Shown piece after piece: positions 7,664 to 15,111 of a stretch of 32,644 nt of DNA. The notes below the pieces were generated by a model. The model made no database searches. It was not told the origin of the DNA and was given only the letters and a program-made list of their open reading frames with translations. The position numbers and the translations under genes were made by a program. Source of the stretch: Chloroflexota bacterium (GTDB taxonomy: Bacteria; Chloroflexota; Anaerolineae; Promineifilales; Promineifilaceae); assembly GCA_017993775.1 (NCBI GenBank), contig JAGOMA010000051.1, positions 1 through 32,644 on the forward strand, in the 5' to 3' direction. Numbering within the stretch: the stretch's first letter is position 1; the number at the start of each line of letters is the position of its first letter.

Positions 7664-9363
7664 GCAAAATAATGGTTAATCTGCCGTTGCAGGCGAGCGT
7701 AGGCGTTGTTGTCGGCGTATTGATGGTCGCGTAAATAGTAGTTAACGGCGAAACGGAATTCCCAATCGGCGTCGATCTGTTGGTTGAGCGCCTGATATTC
7801 TTCGAGCCGGTGTTTGACGCTGCGCGCTTCCATAAAAAGTTTGAGGGCGGTGGGAACCTGGTGTTGGAAGAATTCTTCACGGATTTCTGGGCGGCGGGCA
7901 GGGTCTTGGACGATGGCGTGCTGCTGAAGAAATTGGAAGAGGTATTCGATGGTCCAAATTTCTGGTGATTGGATGCTTTCTTCGCGTAGCTCGTTGGCGC
8001 AGATGGATTGGGCTTCCAGGCACAGCTGGGTGTAGGTGGTTTTGTGCTGCCATTGTTTTTGGATGGCGAATAGGCGTCGGGTGAGGTCGTCGGTGAGGAA
8101 ACGGCCGTTTCTATTCAGCAAATAATTGATGGTCAGGTCGTCGGCCAATTCGTGGGCCGTGCCCGCATAATTCAGGCGGCGCGCCCGAACGATCTGGTCC
8201 AAGACGGTGTAATTACTGTAACGCAGCAGCCCTAATTCTGTCAGGATTTCGCTTCTGTGCCCCAGGTCTTCCTGGATTTCTTCGACAAACGGCCGTACCA
8301 CATCACGCCAGATCGATTCACCCAAAAACTGCATAAAAAAATCTGGCGTGCCGCCTTGTTGTTGGAAAATTTCCAGAGCGGCGCTGGCGCTGCCCGGATG
8401 CCCGCCGGTCAGGTGAAAAATATGCGCCGCCAACTGGTCAAGGGCATCTTCGGCTAACTGTGGCAAAAACTGGCGTGTGGCGTCGCGCAGGGTGGCATAA
8501 GAAAAGGGGTGCATCTCAATGATGCGCAGCGGAATCGGCACGATGGTTTTGGGCGGCGGCGCTAAGGCGCGCCCGGCCAGCACAATGCGAAAACGGTTTT
8601 GTTTGCGCGTGAATGTTTTTAACGCCCGCAAACAGGAATAAACCTGAGGGATAAATTCGTCGATCAATCCTTTGGCGATGGCTGTGGGCGCATGTTGGTC
8701 TAGATCGATGAGCAACACAAGCCCTTGTTTTTCCAGGTCGTCCCAATGTTTTTGCAGGGCGACGCCAAAGCGCATGCCCCAGGGGCGCGTGTCGCGGCTC
8801 TGAGACAGAAATTCCGTGCCCGGTTTTTTCGCCAGCAGGTGGGTGATGTTGAGTTCGTCGGCGAGGGCTTTTACCAGGTCGGGTAATGTGCTGTGTTCGT
8901 CTACGGCCGTATACGCGCACAGCCAGTCGTTTTCGGTAAAGTGGGTGTAAAGTTGTTTGAGTAGAGCGGTTTTGCCGAACCCGGCCGGGGCGTCCAGGAT
9001 GAAGTAGGCTGGTCCGAGAAGAGTTTGAATGAGCTGTAGTTCGTTATCGCGGTTGGTGAAGGGGATTTTGGTGTGTACGGCCGTTGGCTGCCGGGCATCC
9101 ACCATCTCTACCATAGCTAACCAATCAACAGCCGGGCGAAGTTCTTGCAAGCGTACAATCAAGGCGGCCAGCCTCTCTCGACGCGAAAGGTAAAAAATAA
9201 GCTCCCGCATCTTGCCGGCCCGCTCGTTGGCTAACAAATCTTCATAATCTACGTCTAATTCGGCGCAAAGCGTATGAAACTCTGTCCCGTTAAAAGATTG
9301 TTTCAGTAATTCGTGGAACGAGGTCAGATTAACAAGTTTTACCCGGCTGCCTTCAGTGATCAA
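7660..9363 (-). CDS. STAND-type ATPase with N-terminal death-like effector-associated domain
   Basis: I place the start at the TTG at 9363, preceded by GGGAGG (9369-9374) at 5 bases, giving 567 residues. The frame stays open to an ATG at 9546, but those 61 residues look non-homologous and lack a good ribosome site. Residues about 10-80 (FHELLKQSF, FHTLCAELDVDYEDLL, KMRELIFYLSRRERL, LRPAVDW) have the helical pattern of the effector-associated death-like domains described in bacterial conflict systems. The P-loop is APAGFGKT (125-132), with Walker-B-like LVLLIDLD and an IVLAGRAL sensor segment. The C-terminal half is helical without recognised repeats. By family logic the EAD recruits an effector carrying a matching domain; none is encoded nearby. 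The stop codon lies in the MITE-like element, so the original 3' end may have been altered. Confidence 0.82.
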   Translation of the reverse strand: MITEGSRVKLVNLTSFHELLKQSFNGTEFHTLCAELDVDYEDLLANERAGKMRELIFYLSRRERLAALIVRLQELRPAVDWLAMVEMVDARQPTAVHTKIPFTNRDNELQLIQTLLGPAYFILDAPAGFGKTALLKQLYTHFTENDWLCAYTAVDEHSTLPDLVKALADELNITHLLAKKPGTEFLSQSRDTRPWGMRFGVALQKHWDDLEKQGLVLLIDLDQHAPTAIAKGLIDEFIPQVYSCLRALKTFTRKQNRFRIVLAGRALAPPPKTIVPIPLRIIEMHPFSYATLRDATRQFLPQLAEDALDQLAAHIFHLTGGHPGSASAALEIFQQQGGTPDFFMQFLGESIWRDVVRPFVEEIQEDLGHRSEILTELGLLRYSNYTVLDQIVRARRLNYAGTAHELADDLTINYLLNRNGRFLTDDLTRRLFAIQKQWQHKTTYTQLCLEAQSICANELREESIQSPEIWTIEYLFQFLQQHAIVQDPARRPEIREEFFQHQVPTALKLFMEARSVKHRLEEYQALNQQIDADWEFRFAVNYYLRDHQYADNNAYARLQRQINHYFA

Positions 9364-9677
9364 TTGTTCCTCCCAACCGTTGCCCAGTGAAAAAAGCAAA
9401 ATTTTCCTGCCCTGGTTGCAATCGAATTCATCACAAACTACGAACAGATGGGTAGATAAACATGTATGTAAGTTACCACTACGACTTAGGGCGAGGTAAA
9501 ATGATCCTCTGCAAGGAGTATACATGAATTTGAAGGCGATCGGCAATCCATGACTCTGGGGCCATGGGGGCAGGCGGTCAGCGGATACTCGTTTATCTGC
9601 CCCGCTGTATCACGGCATTTGCTCTCGCTTTGAATGAGCGCAAGTTCCATGCTCAACTTACCAAAGGGAATCCCGAC
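9364..9677. other. Divergent intergenic region between STAND ATPase and PfkB kinase
   Basis: With the starts I favour, this 314-base stretch is non-coding and should contain both divergent promoters. I could not assign -35/-10 boxes with confidence. On the plus strand AAGGAG sits 5 bases before a 9-codon frame MNLKAIGNP-stop (ATG at 9523), a possible leader peptide ahead of the kinase, but nothing else supports it. Confidence 0.45.
9369..9374 (-). promoter_or_regulatory. Shine-Dalgarno GGGAGG supporting a TTG start
   Basis: On the minus strand GGGAGG is followed after 5 bases by an in-frame TTG (9363-9361), just before the effector-associated domain begins. It is the best initiation site in the 5' part of this frame. 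Confidence 0.6.
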
Positions 9678-10586
9678 ATGCAAAAAATTTTAGTTTCCGG
9701 GCTGATCAATATCGAAACAACCTTAAAAGTAGATGCCTTCCCCGTGACGTACGAACCGGTGCGTTATCCTTTTGGGGGCGTTAACAGCACGGTCTCGGGC
9801 GTGGGTTACAACGTGGCCAAAGCGCTAACCGTCTTGGGCGATTCGGTCTGCTTTTTGTCTTTGGTTGGCCATGATTTGCTTGGTCGGGGCGTGGTCCAGG
9901 CTTTGACGGAGGCGCATATTTCACCTGTCCATGTGCTGTCGCAATTAGCGCAAACAGCTCAATCCGTCATTCTTTACGAGCCATCCGGGAGGCGGCAAAT
10001 CCATGTGGATCTGAAGGATATTCAGGAGCAGGTTTATCCGGCGGAACGGTTTGACAGCGCCCTGGCGGAGTGCGATCTGGCGGTTTTATGCAACATCAAT
10101 TTTAACCGCCCGTTTCTGGCTCGCGCCCAACGGGCAGGCGTTCCTATCGCCACAGACGTACACACAATTTATGATCTGGATGATGCGTATAACCGTGATT
10201 TTATGGCGGCTGCTCACGTTTTGTTTATGAGTAATGAGAAGCTGCCGTGTGCGCCGGAGGAATGGGCGCGGCGACTGCAAGAACGGTTTGGCACGGCCGT
10301 TATTGTTATCGGTTTGGGGGCGGAAGGGGCGCTGCTGGCGGTGAAGGAAGATGGGTTTATGGGGCGGGTAACGGCCGTTGCCACTCGCCCTGTCGTCAAC
10401 ACCATCGGCGCCGGGGACGCACTCTTTTCCGCCTTTGTCCACCACTACAGCCAGACCGGCGACCCATACGCCGCCATTCGGCAGGCTGTGGTGTTCGCTT
10501 CCTACAAAATTGGTGAAACCGGTGCGGCGCAGGGCTTTCTAACGGCCGTAGAGCTGGCCGATTGGGTGGCGCGGGTAGCCGCTTAA
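9678..10586 (+). CDS. PfkB/ribokinase-family carbohydrate kinase
   Basis: A 302-residue PfkB-family kinase, which phosphorylates a sugar or nucleoside hydroxyl with ATP. The N-terminal substrate region shows GGVNSTVSGVGYNVAKALTVLG (the family's G-G-x-N-xA signature) and LVGHDLLGRG. The C-terminal signature NTIGAGDALFSAF contains the anion-hole GAGD with the catalytic Asp. GLGAEGALL is the nucleotide-binding strand-turn. I start at the ATG at 9678 because the family N-terminus (KILVSGLINIE) begins there; the 38 upstream residues of open frame do not fit. The sugar substrate cannot be told. Its last four codons and stop are the first copy of a 17-bp triplication. It converges with the next gene. 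Confidence 0.9.
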   Translation: MQKILVSGLINIETTLKVDAFPVTYEPVRYPFGGVNSTVSGVGYNVAKALTVLGDSVCFLSLVGHDLLGRGVVQALTEAHISPVHVLSQLAQTAQSVILYEPSGRRQIHVDLKDIQEQVYPAERFDSALAECDLAVLCNINFNRPFLARAQRAGVPIATDVHTIYDLDDAYNRDFMAAAHVLFMSNEKLPCAPEEWARRLQERFGTAVIVIGLGAEGALLAVKEDGFMGRVTAVATRPVVNTIGAGDALFSAFVHHYSQTGDPYAAIRQAVVFASYKIGETGAAQGFLTAVELADWVARVAA

Positions 10587-10621
10587 CGCGGGTAGCCGCT
10601 TAACGCGAGTAGCCGCTTAAC
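10571..10621. repeat. 17-bp direct repeat, three tandem copies, at a convergent gene junction
   Basis: Copies at 10571-10587, 10588-10604 and 10605-10621 read GCGGGTAGCCGCTTAAC, identical except for one base in the third (GCGAGTAG...). The first encodes the RVAA-stop end of the PfkB kinase; the third contains the stop codon (TTA on plus, TAA on minus, 10617-10619) of the gene on the opposite strand. Each unit therefore carries a stop that can work on either strand. Confidence 0.92.
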
Positions 10622-11075
10622 GGTGAACGCTGGCAATCGTATTGCGCACATCAACAAAAATGGGGTGCAGGCAGGTGATAATTTGGGCCATGCGCTGCCC
10701 AAGCGCAGCCTGATAAGCGGTGGTCAGATCCGCTTCCGGATAGACTTCATAGATTTTGGTCCAGCCCCGATCCCACATTTCCGCCTCGATGCTTTCGCCC
10801 AGGGTGTCTTTAATCTCAAACAAGTGGCGGCGGAACCCATTAAGCAGCAGGCGGTTCATGTTTTTGTCGTTTGCTTCGCAGTGAAACCCCAGTTCCCAAC
10901 CCTGGTGACGTACAGCTTTGGACACTTCGTAATGCAGGCGTGGTTCGTTGTAATAAAACTGCACCAGCCAGCCCCACGGCTGCCGCGACTTAATGCCCTG
11001 CAGGTTGGGCGGTAAATGCGGCACTACCGTGTCTGGCAGTGTTTGCAAGAAGTTTTTATGCGAGAGAGTGGTCAT
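10617..11075 (-). CDS. Conserved-looking hypothetical protein, 152 aa
   Basis: I do not recognise this family. The protein is soluble, without signal peptide or membrane segments, and has a well-formed alternating pattern: a WGWLVQFYYNEPRLHYEVSK beta-rich segment, GWELGFHCEANDKNMNRLLLNGF, an acidic helix with LGESIEAEMWDRGWTKIYEVYPE, and a terminal helix. It has good codon use and several Trp/Tyr/Phe in conserved-looking positions, so it is probably a real gene. There is no clear Shine-Dalgarno before the ATG at 11075. Its stop codon lies in the 17-bp triplication. The downstream end of the glycosylase gene lies about 120 bases away beyond an inverted repeat, so co-transcription is uncertain. 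Confidence 0.72.
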   Translation of the reverse strand: MTTLSHKNFLQTLPDTVVPHLPPNLQGIKSRQPWGWLVQFYYNEPRLHYEVSKAVRHQGWELGFHCEANDKNMNRLLLNGFRRHLFEIKDTLGESIEAEMWDRGWTKIYEVYPEADLTTAYQAALGQRMAQIITCLHPIFVDVRNTIASVHR

Positions 11076-11102
11076 GGGCGGGAAGTTGTTGCGCTAATTT
11101 TT

Positions 11103-11198
11103 GTAGTTGTTCAGGTTTCTCCGACGAGACCCCAAGGGTTTAATGCCCAGCTAGTCCAAATTCTCAGGAGCAAACCCTTGGGGTCGGTATAGCTACAA
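11103..11198. repeat. Inverted repeat (14-bp perfect arms) containing copy 1 of a 39-bp dispersed repeat
   Basis: GACCCCAAGGGTTT (11128-11141) and its exact complement (11172-11185) flank a 30-base loop, and the outer TTGTAG/CTACAA pair extends the dyad. Bases 11103-11141, read on the minus strand, align with 18190-18228 over 39 bases, sharing AAACCCTT, GGTCT and GAGAAACCTGAAC blocks. It sits directly after the glycosylase stop codon and could act as a processing or terminator structure, although it has no T-tract. Confidence 0.75.
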
Positions 11199-12431
11199 TT
11201 TTTCTACCGCAGCCCGCAGCGCAGCCGGCGTGAGTACGGCCGTATCCATGCGCGCCGCCACCAGAAAATCGGCAAAGCGCCGCAGCCCCTGGGCAAAGGC
11301 GGCGGCAAACGCCGCGTCCGGCTGGAACCAGTCTTCCAGCCACAAACCGTTGATGACATACGTCTGCTGCGGCCGGTCGAATTTGGAATCCATGCGCCCA
11401 ACGAGACGGTCGCCGTACAAAATGGGCATGGTGTAAGGACCATATTGGCGTTGTTCCGCCGGTTTGTAAATCTCCCAGATGTAATCGAAGCCAAATACCT
11501 TGGCCGCGCGGCCGCGCGCGCTGACAAATTCCAGCGGGGAAAGGAAGACGACTTCGTCGGTGGTGGTGGGGGATGTGGTTTGCCAGGCAAGGGGGACACG
11601 GCCGTCGGCCAATTCCGCCATGATGCCCATATCCTCGCCTAAAAAGTAGGCCGGGTCTTTCTGGCCTTCTATGCGCACTTCGGCCAACTCTCCGGTGGCC
11701 AGCATCCTGGCCAGCGTGTGTTGGGCTTCTTTGGGGGCTAACGGCCGTGCCCACGCCTCTTTCAACATCCGGCGAAAATCAGCCATCGTGATGAGGCCCC
11801 AATTGGCAATGTCCTTACGCAGGAAAAAATTCGCCGATTCCTCTTTCGTAGCCGAATGCTGCCATTCGGTTGGGGCGATGTTTTCCAGAAAATCATACAC
11901 CCGTTCTTTGCCCTGACGGCCGTGGGTCATCAATTCTCCGGTTAGCCAGAGGTAGTAGAGGGCAACGCCCGTATCTTTGCCGGCGCGGTAATGGGTTACC
12001 GCTTCGCCGGCCAGATCACGGCTGCGCAAGGGGCCGCGATCTCGTATGGCTTGCCGGACGCTCTCCACCAGTTCCGTTTGCGTGGCGGCAAAATCTTGCC
12101 AGCGTTGATAGGCTTTGTAGCGCAACATACGCGGCCGCCAGTAAGGTAGTTCGGCCATCGGATACATTCTCAACCAGCCGCCATAATCGAAAAAGCGGCG
12201 TTCTTCATACGCCTGCTGCTGGAGATAGTCTGGTTGGTATTCGCTCACCCGTCCCCATAAGACAATATCGTGGCTGCAAGCCACCACCGATACTGGGTCG
12301 ATCTGTACGGCTTCTGTGGCGTGAATCGCCTGGGCTGTGCCTTCTAAGCCGTGCCAGCGGCGCCCGGGCCAAAGACCTTGTTTGCCTAAAATATAATGGC
12401 GCTGCGTGGTGGTGGAAATTGTCATAACCAT
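11193..12431 (-). CDS. AlkX/YcaQ-like DNA glycosylase (winged-helix HTH_42 family)
   Basis: A 412-residue member of the AlkZ/YcaQ family, which unhooks bulky or cross-linked alkylated bases. The N-terminal segment contains VQIDPVSVVACSHD, whose Q-x-D triad (Q43, D45) is the catalytic signature of the YcaQ/AlkX branch (the AlkZ branch has QxQ). Later blocks typical of the family are WGRVSEYQPDYL, the winged-helix region GPLRSRDLAGE, TKEESANFFLRK, and FLSPLEF with a C-terminal YGPYTMPILYGDRLVGRMD. I start at the ATG at 12431, with GAGG 6 bases upstream; the frame is open further upstream but runs over the divergent methyltransferase start. Substrate range within the family is not readable. Confidence 0.88.
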   Translation of the reverse strand: MVMTISTTTQRHYILGKQGLWPGRRWHGLEGTAQAIHATEAVQIDPVSVVACSHDIVLWGRVSEYQPDYLQQQAYEERRFFDYGGWLRMYPMAELPYWRPRMLRYKAYQRWQDFAATQTELVESVRQAIRDRGPLRSRDLAGEAVTHYRAGKDTGVALYYLWLTGELMTHGRQGKERVYDFLENIAPTEWQHSATKEESANFFLRKDIANWGLITMADFRRMLKEAWARPLAPKEAQHTLARMLATGELAEVRIEGQKDPAYFLGEDMGIMAELADGRVPLAWQTTSPTTTDEVVFLSPLEFVSARGRAAKVFGFDYIWEIYKPAEQRQYGPYTMPILYGDRLVGRMDSKFDRPQQTYVINGLWLEDWFQPDAAFAAAFAQGLRRFADFLVAARMDTAVLTPAALRAAVEKL

Positions 12432-12539
12432 AAGAAACCTCAAAAAAAGCCCTGCTTCCTGTGTTACAATTGCTGGGTGCTGCGGCGGGCAGAATGTCGC
12501 GGCGATTATAGTGCGATCTTGTGGGAAGGGAAACAGCAC
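12432..12539. promoter_or_regulatory. Divergent promoter region, glycosylase / methyltransferase
   Basis: These 108 bases separate two divergent starts and must hold both promoters. Ribosome sites are visible at both ends (GAGG for the minus gene, AAGGGA for the plus gene). I could not fix -10 and -35 boxes with confidence. Confidence 0.45.
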
Positions 12540-14324
12540 ATGCCGGATAAACAACACACTTTGGGCCAGTATGAAACACCGACAGACGTGGCGGATTTGC
12601 TGCTTGGGTTTTGCCTCAGACGGCCGTCTGACTGCCTGTTGGACCCCAGCTGCGGCGAAGGGGCCTTTCTTGCCCGCGCGGCGAAGTGGCTGGGCTGGTT
12701 GGGTGATGGCCCGGATGCGCCGCCAAATGCGCTGTGGGGCGTCGAGTTGGATTCGGAAACGGCCGTGCGCGCCCAAACCACTTTGCCGCAAGCCCACATC
12801 CTCACCCGCAACTTCTTCACACTACAACCCGGTGGGCCAGCGGATGGCCTGCCCGGTTCTTTCGATGCGCTAATCGGCAACCCGCCCTATACCCGCGCCG
12901 AATGGATTGGCCACCTGCGGGAAGAAGACGGCCGTCAGTTAGATTTGTTCGACGGTCTGCCGCCCTCCGCGCCGGAAGCGGCGGAAAAGCGTCTGCTAAT
13001 GCCCCGTCAACTTTGGGACAGCCTGGGCGGGCGCTCCGGGCTGCACGCCTACTTTTTTTTGCATGGGGCGCAGTTTTTGCGTGAAGGCGGCCGGTTTGGG
13101 TTTGTGGTTCCCAATGGTTGGCTGGATGTGGCCTATGGTGAAAAGCTAAAGCAGTTTCTTCTGGACCATTTCAAAATCCTGGCCATTATCGAATCAGGCG
13201 TTGAACATTGGTTCGACGACGCCAAAATCAACACCTGCCTGGTGGTGCTGGAGAAGTGCAGCGGCCCCAATCGGCGGGCGGCCAACATGGTGCGGCTGGT
13301 ACGTCTGAAACGGCCGTTGCGCGCCCTCATCCCTTACGCCGCCACCGACTACCGCCGCCTGACAGCCCTGGAACAGCTCATCCCCCGCCTGCTGCCCAAC
13401 GAAAGCCGCACCACGCCAGACACGGCCGTGCGCGTTGTTACGCAGGCCGATTTGCGCCCGGCAGCCAAATGGGGTCTGGCGCTGCGCGCGCCAGAAGTGT
13501 ATCGGCGGCGGCGCGAAGAACCGAAATTAGCTTGCTTGCGCGATTGGGCCGAGGTGCAGCGAGGGTTTACCACAGGCGCGAATCAGTTTTTCTACCTGGA
13601 TCAGGTCACGGTAGGCAAGTGGGGCCTGGAACCGGAATTTCGCCGCCCGCTGTTAAAATCGCTGCGTGGCCTGGATAGCCTGCGCCTGAGCGCGGCCAAC
13701 TGCCGCCACGACGTGTTGTGGATTCCACCGGGGACGGGTTTGGCGGGAACGGCCGTAGCCGATTATCTGGCCTGGGGCGAAAGCCAGGGCTTCCACCAAC
13801 GCTCGACGTGCGCTGTACGCCAACCCTGGTACAACCTGGCCGCCCAGCCATCGGCGCAATTGGTGCTGCCCAAAGGCGTGTGGCGGCGGCACATGGCCGC
13901 CGTGCTGGAAGAAGACCTGCTGGTAGACCAGCAGCTTTACCAGGTGACGCTGCCGCCGGATGTGCCGCTGGCCGCGGTGGCGGCGCTGCTCAACAGCGCC
14001 TGGTTTGCCTTGCAGTGCGAGCTGCAAGGGCGGCTGAATTTTGGCGCGGGGGTGTTGTGGCTGGCGACCTATGAATTGGGCCAGATTTTGCTGCCGGACC
14101 CGCGTTATCTGACATCGGCACAGGTGGATGGGTTGACGGCCGTGTTTAATCGGTTGGCGCAGCGCCCGCTGCTGATGACCGACGAGGAATTGGGGCAGGC
14201 GGATAGAATGGCGTTGGATACGGCCGTGTTCGACATTCTCGATTTCACCACCGCCGAACGCCAGGAAGTTCGCGACGCCTTACTAGACCGCCTGGCCACT
14301 CGGCAAAACGTAGTCAAAAATTAA
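12540..14324 (+). CDS. N6-adenine-specific DNA methyltransferase, orphan, type I/IIG-like
   Basis: A 594-residue gamma-class-like adenine methyltransferase. GQYETPTDVADLLL opens the catalytic domain, the AdoMet-binding motif I is DPSCGEGAF (35-43), the acidic ribose contact is GVELD and the catalytic motif IV is NPPY (114-117). A target-recognition region follows from about residue 300 (EVQRGFTTGANQFFYL, LPKGVWRRHM, LNSAWFALQCELQGRLNFGAGVLWL), as in Eco57I/TaqI-type enzymes. There is no nuclease motif in the protein and no restriction gene next to it, so it is probably solitary or an anti-restriction or regulatory methylase. The start at 12540 has AAGGGA about 9 bases upstream. Its recognition site is unknown. 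Confidence 0.88.
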   Translation: MPDKQHTLGQYETPTDVADLLLGFCLRRPSDCLLDPSCGEGAFLARAAKWLGWLGDGPDAPPNALWGVELDSETAVRAQTTLPQAHILTRNFFTLQPGGPADGLPGSFDALIGNPPYTRAEWIGHLREEDGRQLDLFDGLPPSAPEAAEKRLLMPRQLWDSLGGRSGLHAYFFLHGAQFLREGGRFGFVVPNGWLDVAYGEKLKQFLLDHFKILAIIESGVEHWFDDAKINTCLVVLEKCSGPNRRAANMVRLVRLKRPLRALIPYAATDYRRLTALEQLIPRLLPNESRTTPDTAVRVVTQADLRPAAKWGLALRAPEVYRRRREEPKLACLRDWAEVQRGFTTGANQFFYLDQVTVGKWGLEPEFRRPLLKSLRGLDSLRLSAANCRHDVLWIPPGTGLAGTAVADYLAWGESQGFHQRSTCAVRQPWYNLAAQPSAQLVLPKGVWRRHMAAVLEEDLLVDQQLYQVTLPPDVPLAAVAALLNSAWFALQCELQGRLNFGAGVLWLATYELGQILLPDPRYLTSAQVDGLTAVFNRLAQRPLLMTDEELGQADRMALDTAVFDILDFTTAERQEVRDALLDRLATRQNVVKN

Positions 14325-14384
14325 GGCTGTTTTGTAATCACCCCACAATCACCCCAAAGGTCATAATTTCACGTATTTTATGCG

Positions 14385-14393
14385 TGGTATAAT
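14385..14393 (+). promoter_or_regulatory. Extended -10 promoter for endonuclease III gene
   Basis: TGGTATAAT (TATAAT at 14388-14393) is a perfect extended -10. A weak -35 lies around 14365-14371. Transcription would begin near 14400, about 10-30 bases before the start codon, in the AT-rich gap after the methyltransferase stop. Confidence 0.65.
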
Positions 14394-14427
14394 CCCAACT
14401 CAGATTACAATGAGGCAGGATCTGATC

Positions 14428-15102
14428 ATGACATCGACGCAGACGCTTGAGCAAACGTATACGGCCGTTTACCAAAAACTAGTCGAGAAATATGGTCAAC
14501 CACAGTGGCGGCAATCCCTCCCGCCGGTAGACGAACTGGTTTCCACCATTCTTTCGCAATCCACCTCGGATGTGAACCGCGATAAGGGTTTTTATGCGCT
14601 CAAAGCGAAGTATCCCGATTGGGCAAGCGTGATGAATGCCCCGGAAGCAGAGGTCATTGCCACGATACGCCCCGCAGGTTTGGCGAACCAGAAAGGGCCG
14701 CGAATCCAGGCCGCTTTGCGGTATGTCTACGATGCCAGGGGAGCCATCAGCCTGGATTTTTTGGCCGATATGCCGTTGGCTGACGCCCGTGATTGGCTGA
14801 CGGCCATCAAAGGTGTGGGACGGAAAACGGCCGCTATCATCCTGCTTTTTGCCTTTAACCGGCCGGCTTTTCCGGTAGATACGCATGTTCACCGCATTGC
14901 CGGGCGGCTGGGGTTGATTGGAACGAAGGTGACGGCCGATAAGGCCCACGATATTTTGGAAGCGATGGGCGCGCCGGAAACATTTTATCCATTGCACCTG
15001 AACTTGATTCGCCACGGCCGTGAAACCTGCCTGGCGCGTAATCCCAAATGCGCGGTGTGCGTCTTACAGGCCGAATGTACGTATTATCAGCAAAACAAGT
15101 AG
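14428..15102 (+). CDS. nth: Endonuclease III-like DNA glycosylase/AP lyase
   Basis: A 224-residue HhH-GPD glycosylase that removes oxidised pyrimidines and nicks abasic sites. The helix-hairpin-helix reads LTAIKGVGRKTAAIIL, whose Lys is the lyase nucleophile, and VDTHVHRIAGRLG supplies the catalytic Asp. The C-terminal cluster loop is C-x6-C-x2-C-x5-C (CLARNPKCAVCVLQAEC), the [4Fe-4S] spacing of Nth. The early LVSTILSQSTSDVNRDKGF block is the family's substrate-pocket helix, with STSD in place of the usual QTTD-like residues. I start at the ATG at 14428, with AGGCAGGA upstream; an in-frame ATG at 14410 is an alternative. The gene has its own extended -10 promoter. The histidine kinase begins 9 bases after its stop. 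Confidence 0.93.
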   Translation: MTSTQTLEQTYTAVYQKLVEKYGQPQWRQSLPPVDELVSTILSQSTSDVNRDKGFYALKAKYPDWASVMNAPEAEVIATIRPAGLANQKGPRIQAALRYVYDARGAISLDFLADMPLADARDWLTAIKGVGRKTAAIILLFAFNRPAFPVDTHVHRIAGRLGLIGTKVTADKAHDILEAMGAPETFYPLHLNLIRHGRETCLARNPKCAVCVLQAECTYYQQNK

Positions 15103-15111
15103 CGAAACCTT

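Noticed and set aside
9364..9546. 61-residue N-terminal extension of the second STAND ATPase
   Set aside because: No ribosome site at the ATG at 9546, Cys/Ser-rich low-plausibility sequence, and a better TTG start with GGGAGG just before the recognised domain.
10571..10621. CRISPR-like array from the three 17-bp units
   Set aside because: Units are directly adjacent with no spacers and only three copies; it is a simple tandem duplication.
12432..12797. N-terminal extension of the DNA glycosylase frame
   Set aside because: It would overlap the divergent methyltransferase gene; the family N-terminus begins at the ATG at 12431 with a ribosome site.
14760..14945. ACGGCC words in nth (ACGGCCAT, ACGGCCGC, ACGGCCGA) as further palindrome copies
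   Set aside because: They differ in the last two bases and are not palindromic 8-mers; counting them would inflate the repeat number.
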